NCBI GenBank assembly: GCA_018894105.1
Contig: CM032121.1
Location: forward strand, 1,365,507-1,429,506
Direction: 5' to 3'
DNA length: 64,000 nucleotides
Source of the DNA: Jacaranda mimosifolia
Lineage: Eukaryota; Streptophyta; Magnoliopsida; Lamiales; Bignoniaceae
The translations under genes were made by a program, and so were the position numbers. This document shows, piece by piece, positions 12,301-24,213 of the stretch. Position 1 is the stretch's first letter. Every line of letters begins with the position of its first letter. The notes under the pieces were generated by a model that worked only from the letters and a program-made list of their open reading frames with translations, did no database searches and was not told the origin of the DNA.

Positions 12301-14266
12301 TATGAACCTCAAGAGGACAAGATTTAGGAACTATATCAGACATGTCCAGCTGAGGATTGGGGCACCAGCCATACCTGGAAAGCAAATCAAGTAAGTTGGG
12401 GTACAAAATCTCCAGTATGAAGGTTCTGGAAACATAACAGACTTCAGAGTTCAGACCTTAGACGGAAAATAGAAGGACTTTTCAGCGCAACATACACGTC
12501 CCCTGCTGTAATGGCAGTGTCATTAGAAGTCCATCTTCTGCATGAAGCTAGTTGTTCCGACTTTGTAGCATAGGGAAAAAGCATAAGCTGTCCTATCGCG
12601 ACACTTGAACTGCCCCATTTGGCATTCAGGTGCCGAACCACTGATGATATCTTCTTCCGAGCACTTAATGTGAGTTCTAAAAATGGATTATGACCATCCT
12701 GCAATAAAATGAAACCAACACAGCAAAGAAGTATTCTCACATAAGTAATTTCAATTTTGGGATAATATTATACCTTCTCTAACCCTAGGCGGGTATTTTC
12801 ATTTACTGGAAAAAGCTGCAATTTAATCTTTGCAGGCGGAATCTGCAGTTGAATCTGTGGCTCCAATTTAGGCATCGTCATACTTTCTGCGAGAGAGTAT
12901 TTCTGCATCAGTCATATTCAAAACACAGACTGATGCTGCAAGATAGGTCACCTACTTTTGTAAGTATAACACATTTAGTTCTTGTGCATATAAGGGTTCA
13001 TAGGGATAAGTCACAAAAAATGAAAAACCATGAGAAGACAACTGTAAACATCACATCAATCTTTTGTTATTTTGCAGAGAGAACAAGATTAGTAAAAATG
13101 GCCTGGGTCTCAGAAATCAATAGCGGAATAATAAATATAAAACAAAATGAGTGTGATACTATGCTATAGTAAAGATCCAATTTGGTTGCCTAACCAGCAG
13201 CCTTCTGGGAGCACCCTACTGATTTTTTGACAGAGAAACCCAGGCATCCATCTTGATTTCCAGTAACCTCAATTACCTTTCTCTTTTGTTGTCTATAGGA
13301 TTTCATGGAAGAATTTCTACAAATAAAATCATACATTATTTGCTCCCATTTTTGAGAACTTAAAGGCAGCAATGCTGTCAAATTTAAGTTTGTATGCTTC
13401 GATCCTTAGGGATCATAAGAGTCGGAACACATCAACACCAAAAACAAACAGTATCTTAAAGTATATCCTCGGATGATATTACCTGTATGCGAATAGGCTT
13501 CCCAAATATGCTGTTCTTTTACAGTTCTAAATTTATAAACTAGCCAAGCTCAGCTCCAAGCCGGCATAGTCTCAAGCTGGTTGAACTTCAAAAAATTAAC
13601 TTCTTGGAACTAGAAATATGAAACATACGCTGAAAAATTATTCTAATTCTAGGATAACCATGCCTTCTTGAGCTTCCAGTTGTTTTACTTTCACATTCGC
13701 AATCTAAACTTCCTTGAATATATGCAAAAATGTAAAGGGATTTTAAGCCCCCTCCACAAGCAGCCAGAGACAAACTTATTGCACAAGAGAGAGTCGGCAA
13801 AAAAATAAAAATAAAAACAGCAACAACCTCACGAAAAAGAAAACCCAAAAAAAGAGAGAGACCCTAAAAGAACGAAAAACCAACATGAACTTATTTAGTC
13901 TAATTTCAAGTTACAGCCAAATAAATAAATAAATCTACGCACCAGGCAAAGCAAGAATTCTCAGCGGAAATCACAGGACTGTAATTCAGGCAGACTGAGA
14001 TTTCAATCAATAAAACAAATAAATGCCAACAATTCAATTCCAGAGACAACAAAAAAACTTTATAGAAGAAAAACAACAAAAAATCAGCAAAACAAATCCT
14101 ATAATTATTCGTATATGCATATCGATCAACATATACACACAAAATTATGCACAAATGCATATGACTGCTTTCACGTACCTCGTAAAATCGCCTTCCCTGC
14201 AACTGTATGTCGCTTGTTGCGCTGGCGCGTTTTTGTGTGTGAATTTCGCACGGTGGCGGGAGTCAT
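9390..14266 (-). CDS. TKI1: TSL-kinase interacting protein 1-like nuclear protein
   Basis: Resembles Arabidopsis TKI1, a partner and substrate of the nuclear kinase TOUSLED. Well-supported exons: 12902-12774, 12698-12457 (PFLELTLSARKKISSVVRHL, then KWGSSS), 12374-12131 (YGWCPNPQLDMSD), 11419-10712 (three repeats of the type D(I/N)LT..LSIGGLLSEASL), 9688-9578, and 9485-9390 with stop TAG. Proposed 5' exons are 14266-14179 (MTPATVRNSHTKTRQRNKR), 13515-13483 and 13374-13277 (or to 13220). They keep frame through to the rest (583 codons) but are weaker. A SANT/Myb-like fold was expected near the N terminus. The segment QKWEQIMYDF may be what remains of it, but this is not certain. Alternative donors exist at 10721 and 10712. 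The highly basic start fits a nuclear protein. Confidence 0.75.
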
Positions 14267-14344
14267 TTTCAGCTGCGTCGCCGCTTCAAATTTTTGATTT
14301 GAATTGAAAAGGGGGAAATCGCGGGCTGGGTTCTGTTGTGGGCT

Positions 14345-14387
14345 CTTTTATAATGAGTTCGTCTCCAATCGCCTGTTGCCACGTCAG
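14345..14387 (-). promoter_or_regulatory. TATA box and ACGT element upstream of the TKI1-like gene
   Basis: On the minus strand a TATAAAAG box (14352-14345) sits about 80 bp before the proposed ATG at 14266. A CACGTC/TGACGTGG-type bZIP site (14378-14387) lies just upstream. Their position supports 14266 as being near the true 5' end. Confidence 0.5.
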
Positions 14388-15811
14388 ATTTTGTTGAGTT
14401 GTACGCTTCCATGGTTTTTATGCGTACAATGGCTGGTTTTGGGAATATATTTGGGCCAAGTTTGGTTGGATTTTAATTTTATCTTATGATAACTTATCTC
14501 ATGATAAGTTGTGTGATTATTAATTATTATAATATTATTTGATTTGCATGATTATTTATAAATATACACACGTGATTGTTGTTTAGTTTGAGGTATAATA
14601 ATTTTTGTTATTTGATTGTTTTATAAAATGATCATGCTATCCTTTAGCTTAAAAAAGACAAGCAATTATTTCTCTTCTTTGTTTTTTATAAATTATTTTT
14701 GCAATGAATAGTTGCAGAGACACGTTCACTTTTTTCAAATTATTTTTCTTCCCTATTTTTATTGATTTAATCACTTCCCAAAGTTTCAACAGAAGGAATC
14801 TAATCCACAATTTTTAATTTATTTTTATAATTTTTCAAAAACATTAATTTATAAAATTAATAAATTAGAATAAAAATAAATTAACTTTTTAATAGTTATG
14901 ATATGTGTAAATATAACATTTGGATCATTTTAATAATTTTTCAATATTAATAGGTTGACTTATTTTTTTCAATTTTTCGAAATTACTAATTCAAAATCAA
15001 TTAAATTATTTTAATATTATTCAAAATTATTAAATTTTAATTTATAATGAAAGTTCATAATCATTAATTTCATTTCATAAAATTATAATATATAATTCAT
15101 TTTGTTAATTTTCTTAAATTACTAATTTAAAATAAACAAGTTATTACTTATAATTTTCAAAATTATTAATTATTAATTTATTTTTATAAATTGAAAGAAC
15201 TTATTCATTATTAATCTATAATTTACTCTCATAATCCGTAATTATTTTTTTTAATTTTCAAATAATATTATAGTTATCCAAGATAGTAATAAAAAATTAT
15301 TAATTTTATAATAATTTTTCTTCACACAACTATTTAAAAATAGTTTCATAATTTTATAATTACAGAAAAATATAAAATTATTTATAATAATTTAATTTTT
15401 CAAAAAAAACTAGAGACAAAGAATGTAGTTCCCCAAGGTCCAAATGCATTATATAATCTAAAAATAATTTTTTATTGATTTAATCATTTTTTACAAATTG
15501 AAAAAAAAAATGAATAACCATGATTACAACTGTAGTAAAAAAAAGCAAAACAAAAAAGTCGAAGTGAAAAAGTGATAAAGGAATTAAACAAAAAATTTAA
15601 GGGCCAATTGGACTTTTCGCTGAAATGGATTAAATGGGATAAATAATCCAAGAGAGTGGGGTGGGTTTATTAATATCAAGAATTTGGTTTATATATACAG
15701 GCTCGATGATAAACCACAGTACTGTATGTATACAATTATACGAACCAAACATTTGATTGAATGTGATAATTTTCTCTAATTCGACCTAATTTCACCAGCC
15801 AAACATGGCCT
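14388..15811. other. Intergenic, extremely AT-rich
   Basis: No gene. Dominated by short A/T words with low complexity between about 14700 and 15420. From about 15600 to 15811 an element-like segment starts with GGGCCAATTGG and ends with CCAGCCAAACATGGCC, so it looks like another terminal-inverted-repeat element, abutting the next one. Confidence 0.5.
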
Positions 15812-15814
15812 TAA

Positions 15815-16275
15815 GGTAATGTTTGGATACGAATTATATATTTTGAGAGAATGAGTTTTAGAAGTTGGGTTGGAGAATATAATGTATGTATGTTTATATT
15901 TTGGGAATCGTTAACAAATTATTTTGAAAAATTTGGTATGCTTGTTTATATTTTAGGAATAGATAATTTCTACTATAAAAGTTAAATTAATATTTTTTTG
16001 TTGGATTTTTTGGGTGAACTTTAAATTTAATAATATTTTTATTGTAAAATATATAATATGTATATGTGATTATTAGATATGATTTTTTAATTGTAAAAGT
16101 AATAATAAAATATTATGGTATGTATATGTATATATGGAGTTTTTGGTAAAAAGTCAATTAATTTGAAAGGATATTCTAATAATTAGTAATTATTGTTTTG
16201 GTAAAAAAGTGACCCATATGTTTTGTTACATTTTCCAAAACAAATTTGCTTTCGAAAATGTAACGAAACATAGCC
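15815..16275. mobile_element. Tourist-like MITE (461 bp, TAA target duplication)
   Basis: The left end GGTAATGTTTGGA and the reverse complement of the right end, GGCTATGTTTCGT, are imperfect inverted repeats. TAA flanks both sides (15812-15814 and 16276-16278). A 3-bp TWA duplication and a GTTTGG-containing terminal repeat are typical of PIF/Harbinger-derived Tourist elements. No transposase reading frame, so it is non-autonomous. Confidence 0.6.
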
Positions 16276-16278
16276 TAA

Positions 16279-17866
16279 ATAATTCCATGGAAATGGAAAT
16301 ACGAATAAAAATTTATTTTTGCTCCCAAGTTTTTTTTACTAATTTGATAGAAATTATTCATCAAGTTATTTTTTATTTCAGAAAATAATTTTTATATTGA
16401 ATTACGAAAATAAATATGCAATCGAAGACAATATTGTTTCAATTTCCATTTTTGGGAAACAATTTATATATATTTTTTGTTTGAAATCAAACAGAAAATA
16501 TTATAAATTCGAGACGATTGGGCCAATGGAAGAAAGATTCGTAGCATCACTTTGTAGAGATGATAAATTGTTTCGGCATAGATTGTCAGGGATAATAAAT
16601 TATTTTAATATCAAATTTATTATTATGATTTTATTATATATTTAATTTTATTTTAAGAATTAAAACTAGTTAATCTTAGTCAAAGTAATAGTTTCATAAC
16701 AAAATATTCGAAAAAAAACCTTATTTTTAAATAATTATATTCACACACATATCCAAAAATTATTAAAATTCAAATCCCAAATCTTGTCTGAACATCTAAT
16801 TAGTCACAGACAAGAGAAAGTCATATTTGAGATTCTAATTCTTTAAGAGAATATCAATTTGTATTCTACACAATAAAATTATGTAGAATATATGACTATA
16901 ATAAAATTATAGTCGCAAGTGTCAATTTATTTCGTAGAATAATTATAGTCGCAAGTGTCAAATTATTACATCAATGAATTAAATAACTTCTTTATTAAGA
17001 TACTCTTGAATTAATTATAAAATTTCATGATTTGGCAATAAAAAATCACCCAAATACTTTTTTTTATGTAGAATATATATATATATATATATTTTTGAAA
17101 CAGAACATTACAGATGACAAGTTTATCCTTTTAATAAATCATCATATTCTCAAATCAAGTAAATTAAAATACAAAATATATAATCAAATACACATAACGT
17201 GCACAACGATACCCATTCAAATCAAACACGATACCTCCTACATAATAGAAAAGACGCCCATTCATGTCAAATACAAGAACTCTCACATAATAAAGGAGAC
17301 TGATGCCACTGAACTACAATCCCATCTACCTCATATCCCAAATTCTAGACGTAATGAATAAAACCAGATTTCAAACTTCCTGCTACATAACAGAAAAAAG
17401 GGTAATTGCAGAATGATTTTTCGCTCAATGACTTTAGTTTCACACATGGAGTTTGAGGACGAACAAGGTCGATAATTCAAATTGATTAGTACACCAAAAC
17501 CTAAACCCGACATCAAAAAGGAAAGACCCGACGAGAGAAATTAAATCAATTAAACAATATGTAGAAAGTGTCGAGCATTGCGATGATTGATGAGATATGA
17601 GAAACCATACTGACAATACTAGATAACTTATAGACATGAAGAGAAACCATGACCAAATGTATTTCACAATTTCCAAACTAAACAGATCTTACATTGTGGT
17701 ACATTGAGAGGTGTTCTGTTCTTAAAGCTCGTCGCACACTTCGCGTGTGGCCAAGAGCTCTCTACACTTCGACATTTGCATATAATTTTTGTTAGTACCA
17801 CCATCCTACCTACAATTTGCACTCCTTTCCACTAGTGATTCTTCGACTCTAGAATGAAGACGGACT
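16279..17866. other. Intergenic, with SINE-like remnant
   Basis: No gene is supported. A 20-bp word, ATTATAGTCGCAAGTGTCAA, occurs twice, at 16906 and 16942. About 17265-17333, read on the minus strand, resembles a tRNA-derived sequence (GGGATTGTAGTTCAGTGGC then GAGAGTTCTTG). The last few hundred bases before 17867 should be the 3' UTR of the following minus-strand gene. Confidence 0.5.
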
Positions 17867-20800
17867 TTAGTAAGGCGAATCATGGCCAGGGCTATCTGCA
17901 TGCATATCCATTGAAGTATCGTTAGAACTGGGGGGATTAGGGTCTCTGGTTTGGTTACTGTTGTTTTCATTGCTCCGTGTGGGATTATTGGGATAGTGAC
18001 CTCCCTGTGACAGGTGATAGTGCTGGAGACTCCGACGAACAGGACTAGAGAGAGCATTAGAGAAAACGGAGTTTTTACTTTGGTCCGAGTTTCCTGAACG
18101 CAATCCTTGTCCAATAGTTGCAGGTCCAAATGCATTGGAAGATAGGGGAATTGCTGAGTGAGTTGACTGCATTGCAGTTTGAGACTGTTGCTGCTGGTAA
18201 GGCAACCTAGGGGATGATGGAGGATCCTCTGTCCCATAGTCGAGCTCGTTCTGCAAAATTTGTCAAATTCATCATAAGAACAGGGAATTCAGCTTTTTCC
18301 CACCCTGGAAAAGGTGAAAAATGGAGCAGCGAAATGAATGTGGCAAAGTATAGAGGCAAACTGAATATGATACACCTTAGTTAATCGCTCTATTAACAGA
18401 CAAAAATACTTCATTTGTGGAAACTGGAAAGGTGGCAATAAAGAAGCCATGCAATGCTGAAGCATGCAGGTATATATGCTGAGTATTGAAGAAAAACTAT
18501 TTTGCCTCTGTTGTAAAATCTTCCAGTGTTTCTTTCAATACTTATAGGGAACATTAGAAAGTTCACACAGGTTCCTCTCATCTAACTGAGATGTATTATT
18601 GCCAAAACCATGTCTGTGGACAAACTTAATTTCTATTTCTGAGCAATCCATATGCTTCAACACAGAACGTTGGCTTCAAATGCTAGAAAACTGAACATTA
18701 CTATTTGGGTTCAGATCCCAATTATTGTTCTGCAGATATCAACATGAACGTCAATCAAAATACCCTCAGCTCAGATGGAACATGAAGTGTCAAAATGGCT
18801 TGTGCTAAGATGAGGAGTTCAACAAAATGAAATTCTAGCTACAGCTAATAATTCAAAAAAGAAGTCCAAACTCCATGATCTCAAAGACTCAAACAGCTAT
18901 GTCCTGCATCCTAAGCCACTTAAAAGAAGGAATCACAATCCCACCCCACCCAAATCCTAATTAGCAAAGTATTTTATCCCATTAAAATTTCAAAGAGGTT
19001 TAATAACCACTGATGCCATACGATGAGTTAAATAAAAATTTGATCTCCAAATGAATTGAATCTACTAATTGAGGGTAGTTGGATGTGGTCAGCTTAAAAC
19101 AGTAAAAAGAAAATAAAAAAACAAAGAATCAAACTCTAAATTCTTGAGGGACATAAACCACAAGGGACACAACGTCTCCCGAAGAAACTTCAACATCTAA
19201 GTCATATTTACTTCTCATGAATGATTTAATCAATATATTTCATATACCAACATAATCAATTCCTATGTCCAATTTTATATCAAAACTTATGTTTGAAAAA
19301 GGAGAGTTTTAATTTGCAACAAAACTTTCGATTTCACAACACTTTTGATTGACAAGTGCAACAACAAAACAAATAGTCTTTGCAATGTAGTGGAGTATTT
19401 CATAACAAGGTTAATATGCTTGCATAAGATAACTCATCGTTAGAATGAAAAATTATCAATAAAGTTACTAAAGGCAAAAAATAGAGGAAAAACATAGGGC
19501 ATTTTCACTCTATCTCTCTCACACAAACATAAGACTGGAGTACAGGGAAGTAAAAAGTTTAGGAATAAAAGCTTAGAAATCCCACTATGTTTATAGGACA
19601 TAAACTACCCATAGGACCATTTCCTATGCGACGCAATCCCAAGCCACCATGAAACCTTTAGAGAACGAAAGACATGCAAAAGGTTTTTGAGTTCCATTTA
19701 AATTATACGACAAGCTTTAAGAAACTTGAGTAAGGGCTATAAAACAACCACTCAGACACTAAGTGCTGATGGTGGCAAAAGAATACAACCATTATAAGGC
19801 TAGTATACCAAGTTACATAACCACATTCCTGCGTCATTGATCCACTCCATCTAATTTATCAGAACTTGACACAACAAAGAGTAAGTCCAAGAATAAAATG
19901 CAGGCCAAAAAAAAAACCAACATAACTTGAAACAAACTCTTCACTAACAATACCCATTGCTAACTCAAAACCAACACAGCTAGAGCACTTGAAAAATGGA
20001 CAGCTGGAAAAAATATTACAAAAATCCATAATATACATCTCACAATTGTCAGCAAAAAAAGCACCGCACACAATATGTTCACTTGTTAATGAAGTTTATG
20101 GATTAGGATAACTTTTCAAGTTAACAATCATGACTAAATTATTTTAAAGGGAGAGACCTGCATATAGGCGATTATGTCACCAGTCATCACTCTAACCCCA
20201 TTCTCTTGCTGCCTCAAAATCCAATTATAAAGCTTCTCCTGTAACCAGAGAAAAATAATTAATAATATTCCTCATCAAAATATCATAACAAAATCATTAA
20301 GCATAAAAATCCTATGCTATCAGTTCTGGCTAAAATCACGATATCCCACATCAAGCAGGTTGAAAACAAGGTAAACCATATATGTGTGAAGCAAAAAAAA
20401 TAGATACCAAATATATCACAGGCACACGGTAATTGATTTTCAAAATACACCACAGACACGCAGTAATCGATTTTCAAACATTAGTAACATCGGCCTTCAG
20501 AACATCCCCAAAGAAAAAAAAAAAAAAAAAGAATTAATTAAATTTAAATTTCACCTGCATGTATCAACACAATTTCCTTACTCCATCTCATGCGAACTCA
20601 ACGCTTTGTGACTAAGATAAAGAACCCATTAAATTACAGCTCAATTAACAAAAACCCACCAAAAATCCAAACAAAAAGACCGAACAAAACGAAATAAAAG
20701 GGTAATTAAGGCACCGAAACAAACCAGAGCGTGGCGTTCACCGGCATGGAAGGAGAGCCGCTGCTGGTGCATAGACTGCGAGTACAGCTGGGAAAGGGAG

Positions 20801-20883
20801 TTGGCAGCACTACAGAAAGCGGTGTACATGCTTCGATCCACCTCATCTAGCCGCGTCGCATCGGATTTCCTCTTCTTTCCCAT
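17867..20883 (-). CDS. Conserved plant protein of unknown function (MGKKRKS N terminus)
   Basis: Three in-frame exons, 20883-20725, 20238-20158 and 18250-17867, give 207 residues, with TAA at 17869-17867. The first 80 residues look like a conserved, probably helical domain: MGKKRKSDATRLDEVDR, then MYTAFCSAANSLSQLYSQ, HQQRLSFHAGERHAL, EKLYNWILRQQENGVRVMTG and DIIAYMQNELDY. The remaining 127 residues are low-complexity, rich in Ser, Asn, Gln and Pro, with no visible motif, so probably disordered. The basic start KKRK could be a nuclear signal. I recognise this as a protein family found widely in plants but know no proven function. Intron 2 is about 1.9 kb. The wide exon spacing and Q/N/S-rich tail suggest a nuclear regulatory or adaptor protein, which is inference. 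Confidence 0.8.
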
Positions 20884-20936
20884 TGAAGAAATGAAATTTC
20901 CTCTCCTCTTAAACAAAAACCCTAGATTGGTCTGTC

Positions 20937-21104
20937 TATATATAGAAGAGCGTGTATTTCTCTTTCTATTTCCCTGTGAAATATGGCGTGCTTTTCATTC
21001 CAACAGGAAGATACAATAGCTAAGGAAAATGGGCATTTTATACAGAGATTGCGGGGTGGGGGTGCGAGGGGGTGGTGTTTTGTGCTTTTGGTGTGCCACG
21101 TGGC
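20937..21104 (-). promoter_or_regulatory. TATA box and perfect G-box upstream of the unknown-function gene
   Basis: TATATATA (20937-20944) lies about 55 bp before the ATG at 20883. A perfect 10-bp palindrome GCCACGTGGC (21095-21104) lies about 210 bp upstream, within a GC-rich stretch. G-boxes of this type bind bZIP and bHLH factors such as ABF, HY5 and PIF proteins. Confidence 0.55.
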
Positions 21105-21146
21105 GTGGCGGGTGGAAGTTCTATTTGGCTGTACATATAGCAGAAG

Positions 21147-21892
21147 AGCCCCGTTTGGTTTCATTTTTATTTTCATTTCCAATTTCCAACATTTCTAAAT
21201 GGGTGAAAATTTTAGTTACTGAAAATGAGTTTGTATTTAGATAAAATATTAAAAATATAATGATTGTATTGTTTTCAATAGGTTGTAGATAGAGAGAAAA
21301 ATAAATAATGGAATAAAAAGAAAAAATATATAGATTATTGTGAGAAAGATATATAAGTTATTGAAAAATGTGTTTTAAAAATGAAAATAATATTGAATGA
21401 AAATATATAAAAAATAATGTGTTTTATTTTTAAAGTAGTAGACAATGTGAAAATGGGGATTGGAAATAAAACTAAACGGGCTTTACCTGTTTGTTTTTGT
21501 TTTTAAAACCCCTTTTCATTTTCTCCTGAAAATAAAAATAGAAAGCTATTACCTTATTCCTTATTTTTACATGAAAACAGAAAGCTATCAATATCTCTCT
21601 TATTTTTACAGATAAAAAATTTTCAGCATTTTTTGTCAATCACACTATTGCACTCTCTCTCCATTTTTACTTTTCATCTTATTCCGCTCATATTTACATG
21701 ATTTTTAATACAAAAATACTATATTTTTTTAAATACAACTTATTTTCAACCCCATATAATCATTACATTTTAAATAAAATCTACAAACAATATGTTATAT
21801 TCAAAAACTCATTTATAACTAAATTTTCACTATTCCTTTTCACCAGAAAATAAAAATATCTTCCAAAAACAAATTCAAACGGTCTATCAATG
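21147..21892. mobile_element. Two adjacent MITE-like elements
   Basis: The first runs from AGCCCCGTTTGGTTTCATTTT (21147) to a matching inverted end AAACTAAACGGGCT (about 21482). A second begins directly after (CCTGTTTGTTTTTG, about 21486) and ends near 21892 with CAAATTCAAACGG. The interiors are AT-rich and non-coding. No convincing target duplication was found, so the boundaries are approximate. Confidence 0.45.
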
Positions 21893-22452
21893 CCAGATAA
21901 ATATTTAAGCAAGGTCTCCTTTTTGCCCTTCAAATCCTTTTAACATATACGGAATAGAAGGGCTGTTTGTTTAGGTTTAGAAAAATGATTTTTGAGAATT
22001 GAGATTAGAAAATATGATGGTTGTTTGTTTGTGTTTGGAGGTGAGGAATATTTTTGCAAAAAAATATGGTTTGTTTTGGTAGTAATTTGCAATAAGGACA
22101 AATTTTACTGTAAATTAAATCACATCAATCACTTGTTTGTTAGGTTATTGGAATGAAATGAATATTTTGATATTATTTATAAATGTGTATATATGTTGTG
22201 TGATTGATGTATGTATTTTAAATATTTTTAATAATGAATTTAGGGGTAGGGCATTGGAGAATGAATTTTTAAGTGTATTTAGGGGATTGTATTATATATT
22301 TTGGGAAGTGAAATTAAAGAATATGATAATTTATTTGTTTAAATTTTGAGAACTGAAAAATGTTGTGGATGTTTGATACCAAATAAGGCCGAAGTTTTCC
22401 TGTGGGCTTTATATATAGGAGGCTTTATGCCTATCGCTTTTTTTCCTTTTTT

Positions 22453-22483
<31 letters not shown>

Positions 22484-23747
22484 GATTTTTGGTCTTGTCA
22501 AAAAAAGTTGTGGTTCAAGTCCATCGCATTGGACCTACAAACAAAATTTTGACCCAATAAATTTTTATTTGATATTATTTTGTATTCATTCTCATTTTAT
22601 AAAAATTAATTAATTCAAATAGTTAAAAAAATCCAAATGTTTTAGAGGTTATTCGGCTAAACTTATTTAAAAAATCTTATAAATTCCTATATTTTATAAA
22701 ATATCAAAAAGTGTTTGATAAAATTTTATAAAACTTATAAAAAATACTAATGCTTGATGTAGTTTAAAGTTGGAGCGTCGAATCAATACATTTAAAAATT
22801 TACTGTCCAAAATAATACGAAAAAAACAATAAATTTAAGAATAGAAAAAGCTTTTTAACCCAGCATGATATGGTTGATTAATTTTGTTTTCTTGCAATAC
22901 ACTAAACATTTTAAATGGAGAAAAAGTCAATCATATTATTTTTATTTATTTTTTTGGAAAAATCATTAAAATGTTTATTTTCTAAAAATCTTCTATTGCT
23001 ATCTATGACCTTCTATTGCCACTTTTTTATGTCGGCATGGTGGTTGTATCGGTAGCCAGTTCTAAAAGGCTTGAGAAATTTTCTCTTTTTCGACTATCTC
23101 CAAAATTTATTCTTTGAAGAGTTAATTTTATATTGGTCAATTTATTTTATGTGATGGTATTTTTTGAATTTATCATAAACAAAAATTATTTAAAAATAAA
23201 GATAGCATAATATGGTTTAGAATAAAAAGTAAAAAAAATAAAAAAGAAAGAAATAAGTAGGGGGAGGTAAATATATACACATATAAATAAATATATATAT
23301 ATATATTTAAGATTATCTTATTGAATACGATTAATTCTGATAATATCTTAAAAATCAGCACTTTAATTGCCCTAAACATCTCACATCGCACTTTAATTCT
23401 GATATACACTAAAAAACCCTCCATTTTAAATTATATAGTTCAAAAATTACTTGCTGACCTCTAACTCGTTTCTCGAACAATAATTTAATTTAATTTAATT
23501 TCAATTATATCAATTGCGACTTACAATTGTAAACCTATTGTCAATTTTATCATTCCAATATAACTATCAAAATAACTTCAAAATTGAATTGAGGAGATAA
23601 GTGATATGAAAAAAAAAATATCTCTATAACCATGTATTTATTTTACACAATTACAATTATAGAGAATGAAAAGGAAGATATGATTCACTATAATTGAATT
23701 TATGTTCGTATAGTGGTCTTTTATAAGCTTTTATAATGAATTACTAA
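21893..23747. other. Intergenic, AT-rich, with a T16-G22 homopolymer block
   Basis: No gene. About 21960-22390 has ends resembling the MITE family (GGGCTGTTTGTTTAGG, and CCAAATAAGGCC on the right). Bases 22447-22462 are all T and 22463-22484 all G, a very unusual homopolymer junction. Confidence 0.5.
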
Positions 23748-24210
23748 GGGGCCGTTTGGTTTCATTTTCAGAGGGCATTTCATTTTCAAGTGAAAATTGA
23801 GAGAGAAAAGTTAGTTAGAATAGTTGATTTTGAAAATGAAGTTTTATTTGGATGTATTGTAGGTTTATACTGGTATGAAAATGAGATGTATTTGGATGTT
23901 TGGTGTTTTTGTATTAAAAGTTGTGTAGTTTTTGAATTTGAATTAATGATGTGATGTGTGATTGTTTTGAAAAAATAATATTATAATTTCAATTTCAATT
24001 TATAACATTTTTGTGGTGAATGGTGTATGAGAAGTGTTGAAAGAATAAAAAATGATTAAAATAATGATAATGGTTGAAAAGGGGATGAAAATGGAGAGAG
24101 AATATAATAAAAATGTTTTGAAAATGAAAATATTTGAGAAAATTGTGTAAATAGTGATAGTTTTCTATTTTCATTTTGAGGAGAAAATGAAAATGAAAAC
24201 AAACGGGCTC
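23748..24210. mobile_element. Tourist-like MITE (463 bp, TAA target duplication)
   Basis: Left end GGGGCCGTTTGGTTTCATTT; reverse complement of the right end GAGCCCGTTTGTTTTCATTT. TAA flanks both sides (23745-23747 and 24211-24213). The best-preserved terminal repeat of the family in this window. Interior non-coding. Confidence 0.7.
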
Positions 24211-24213
24211 TAA

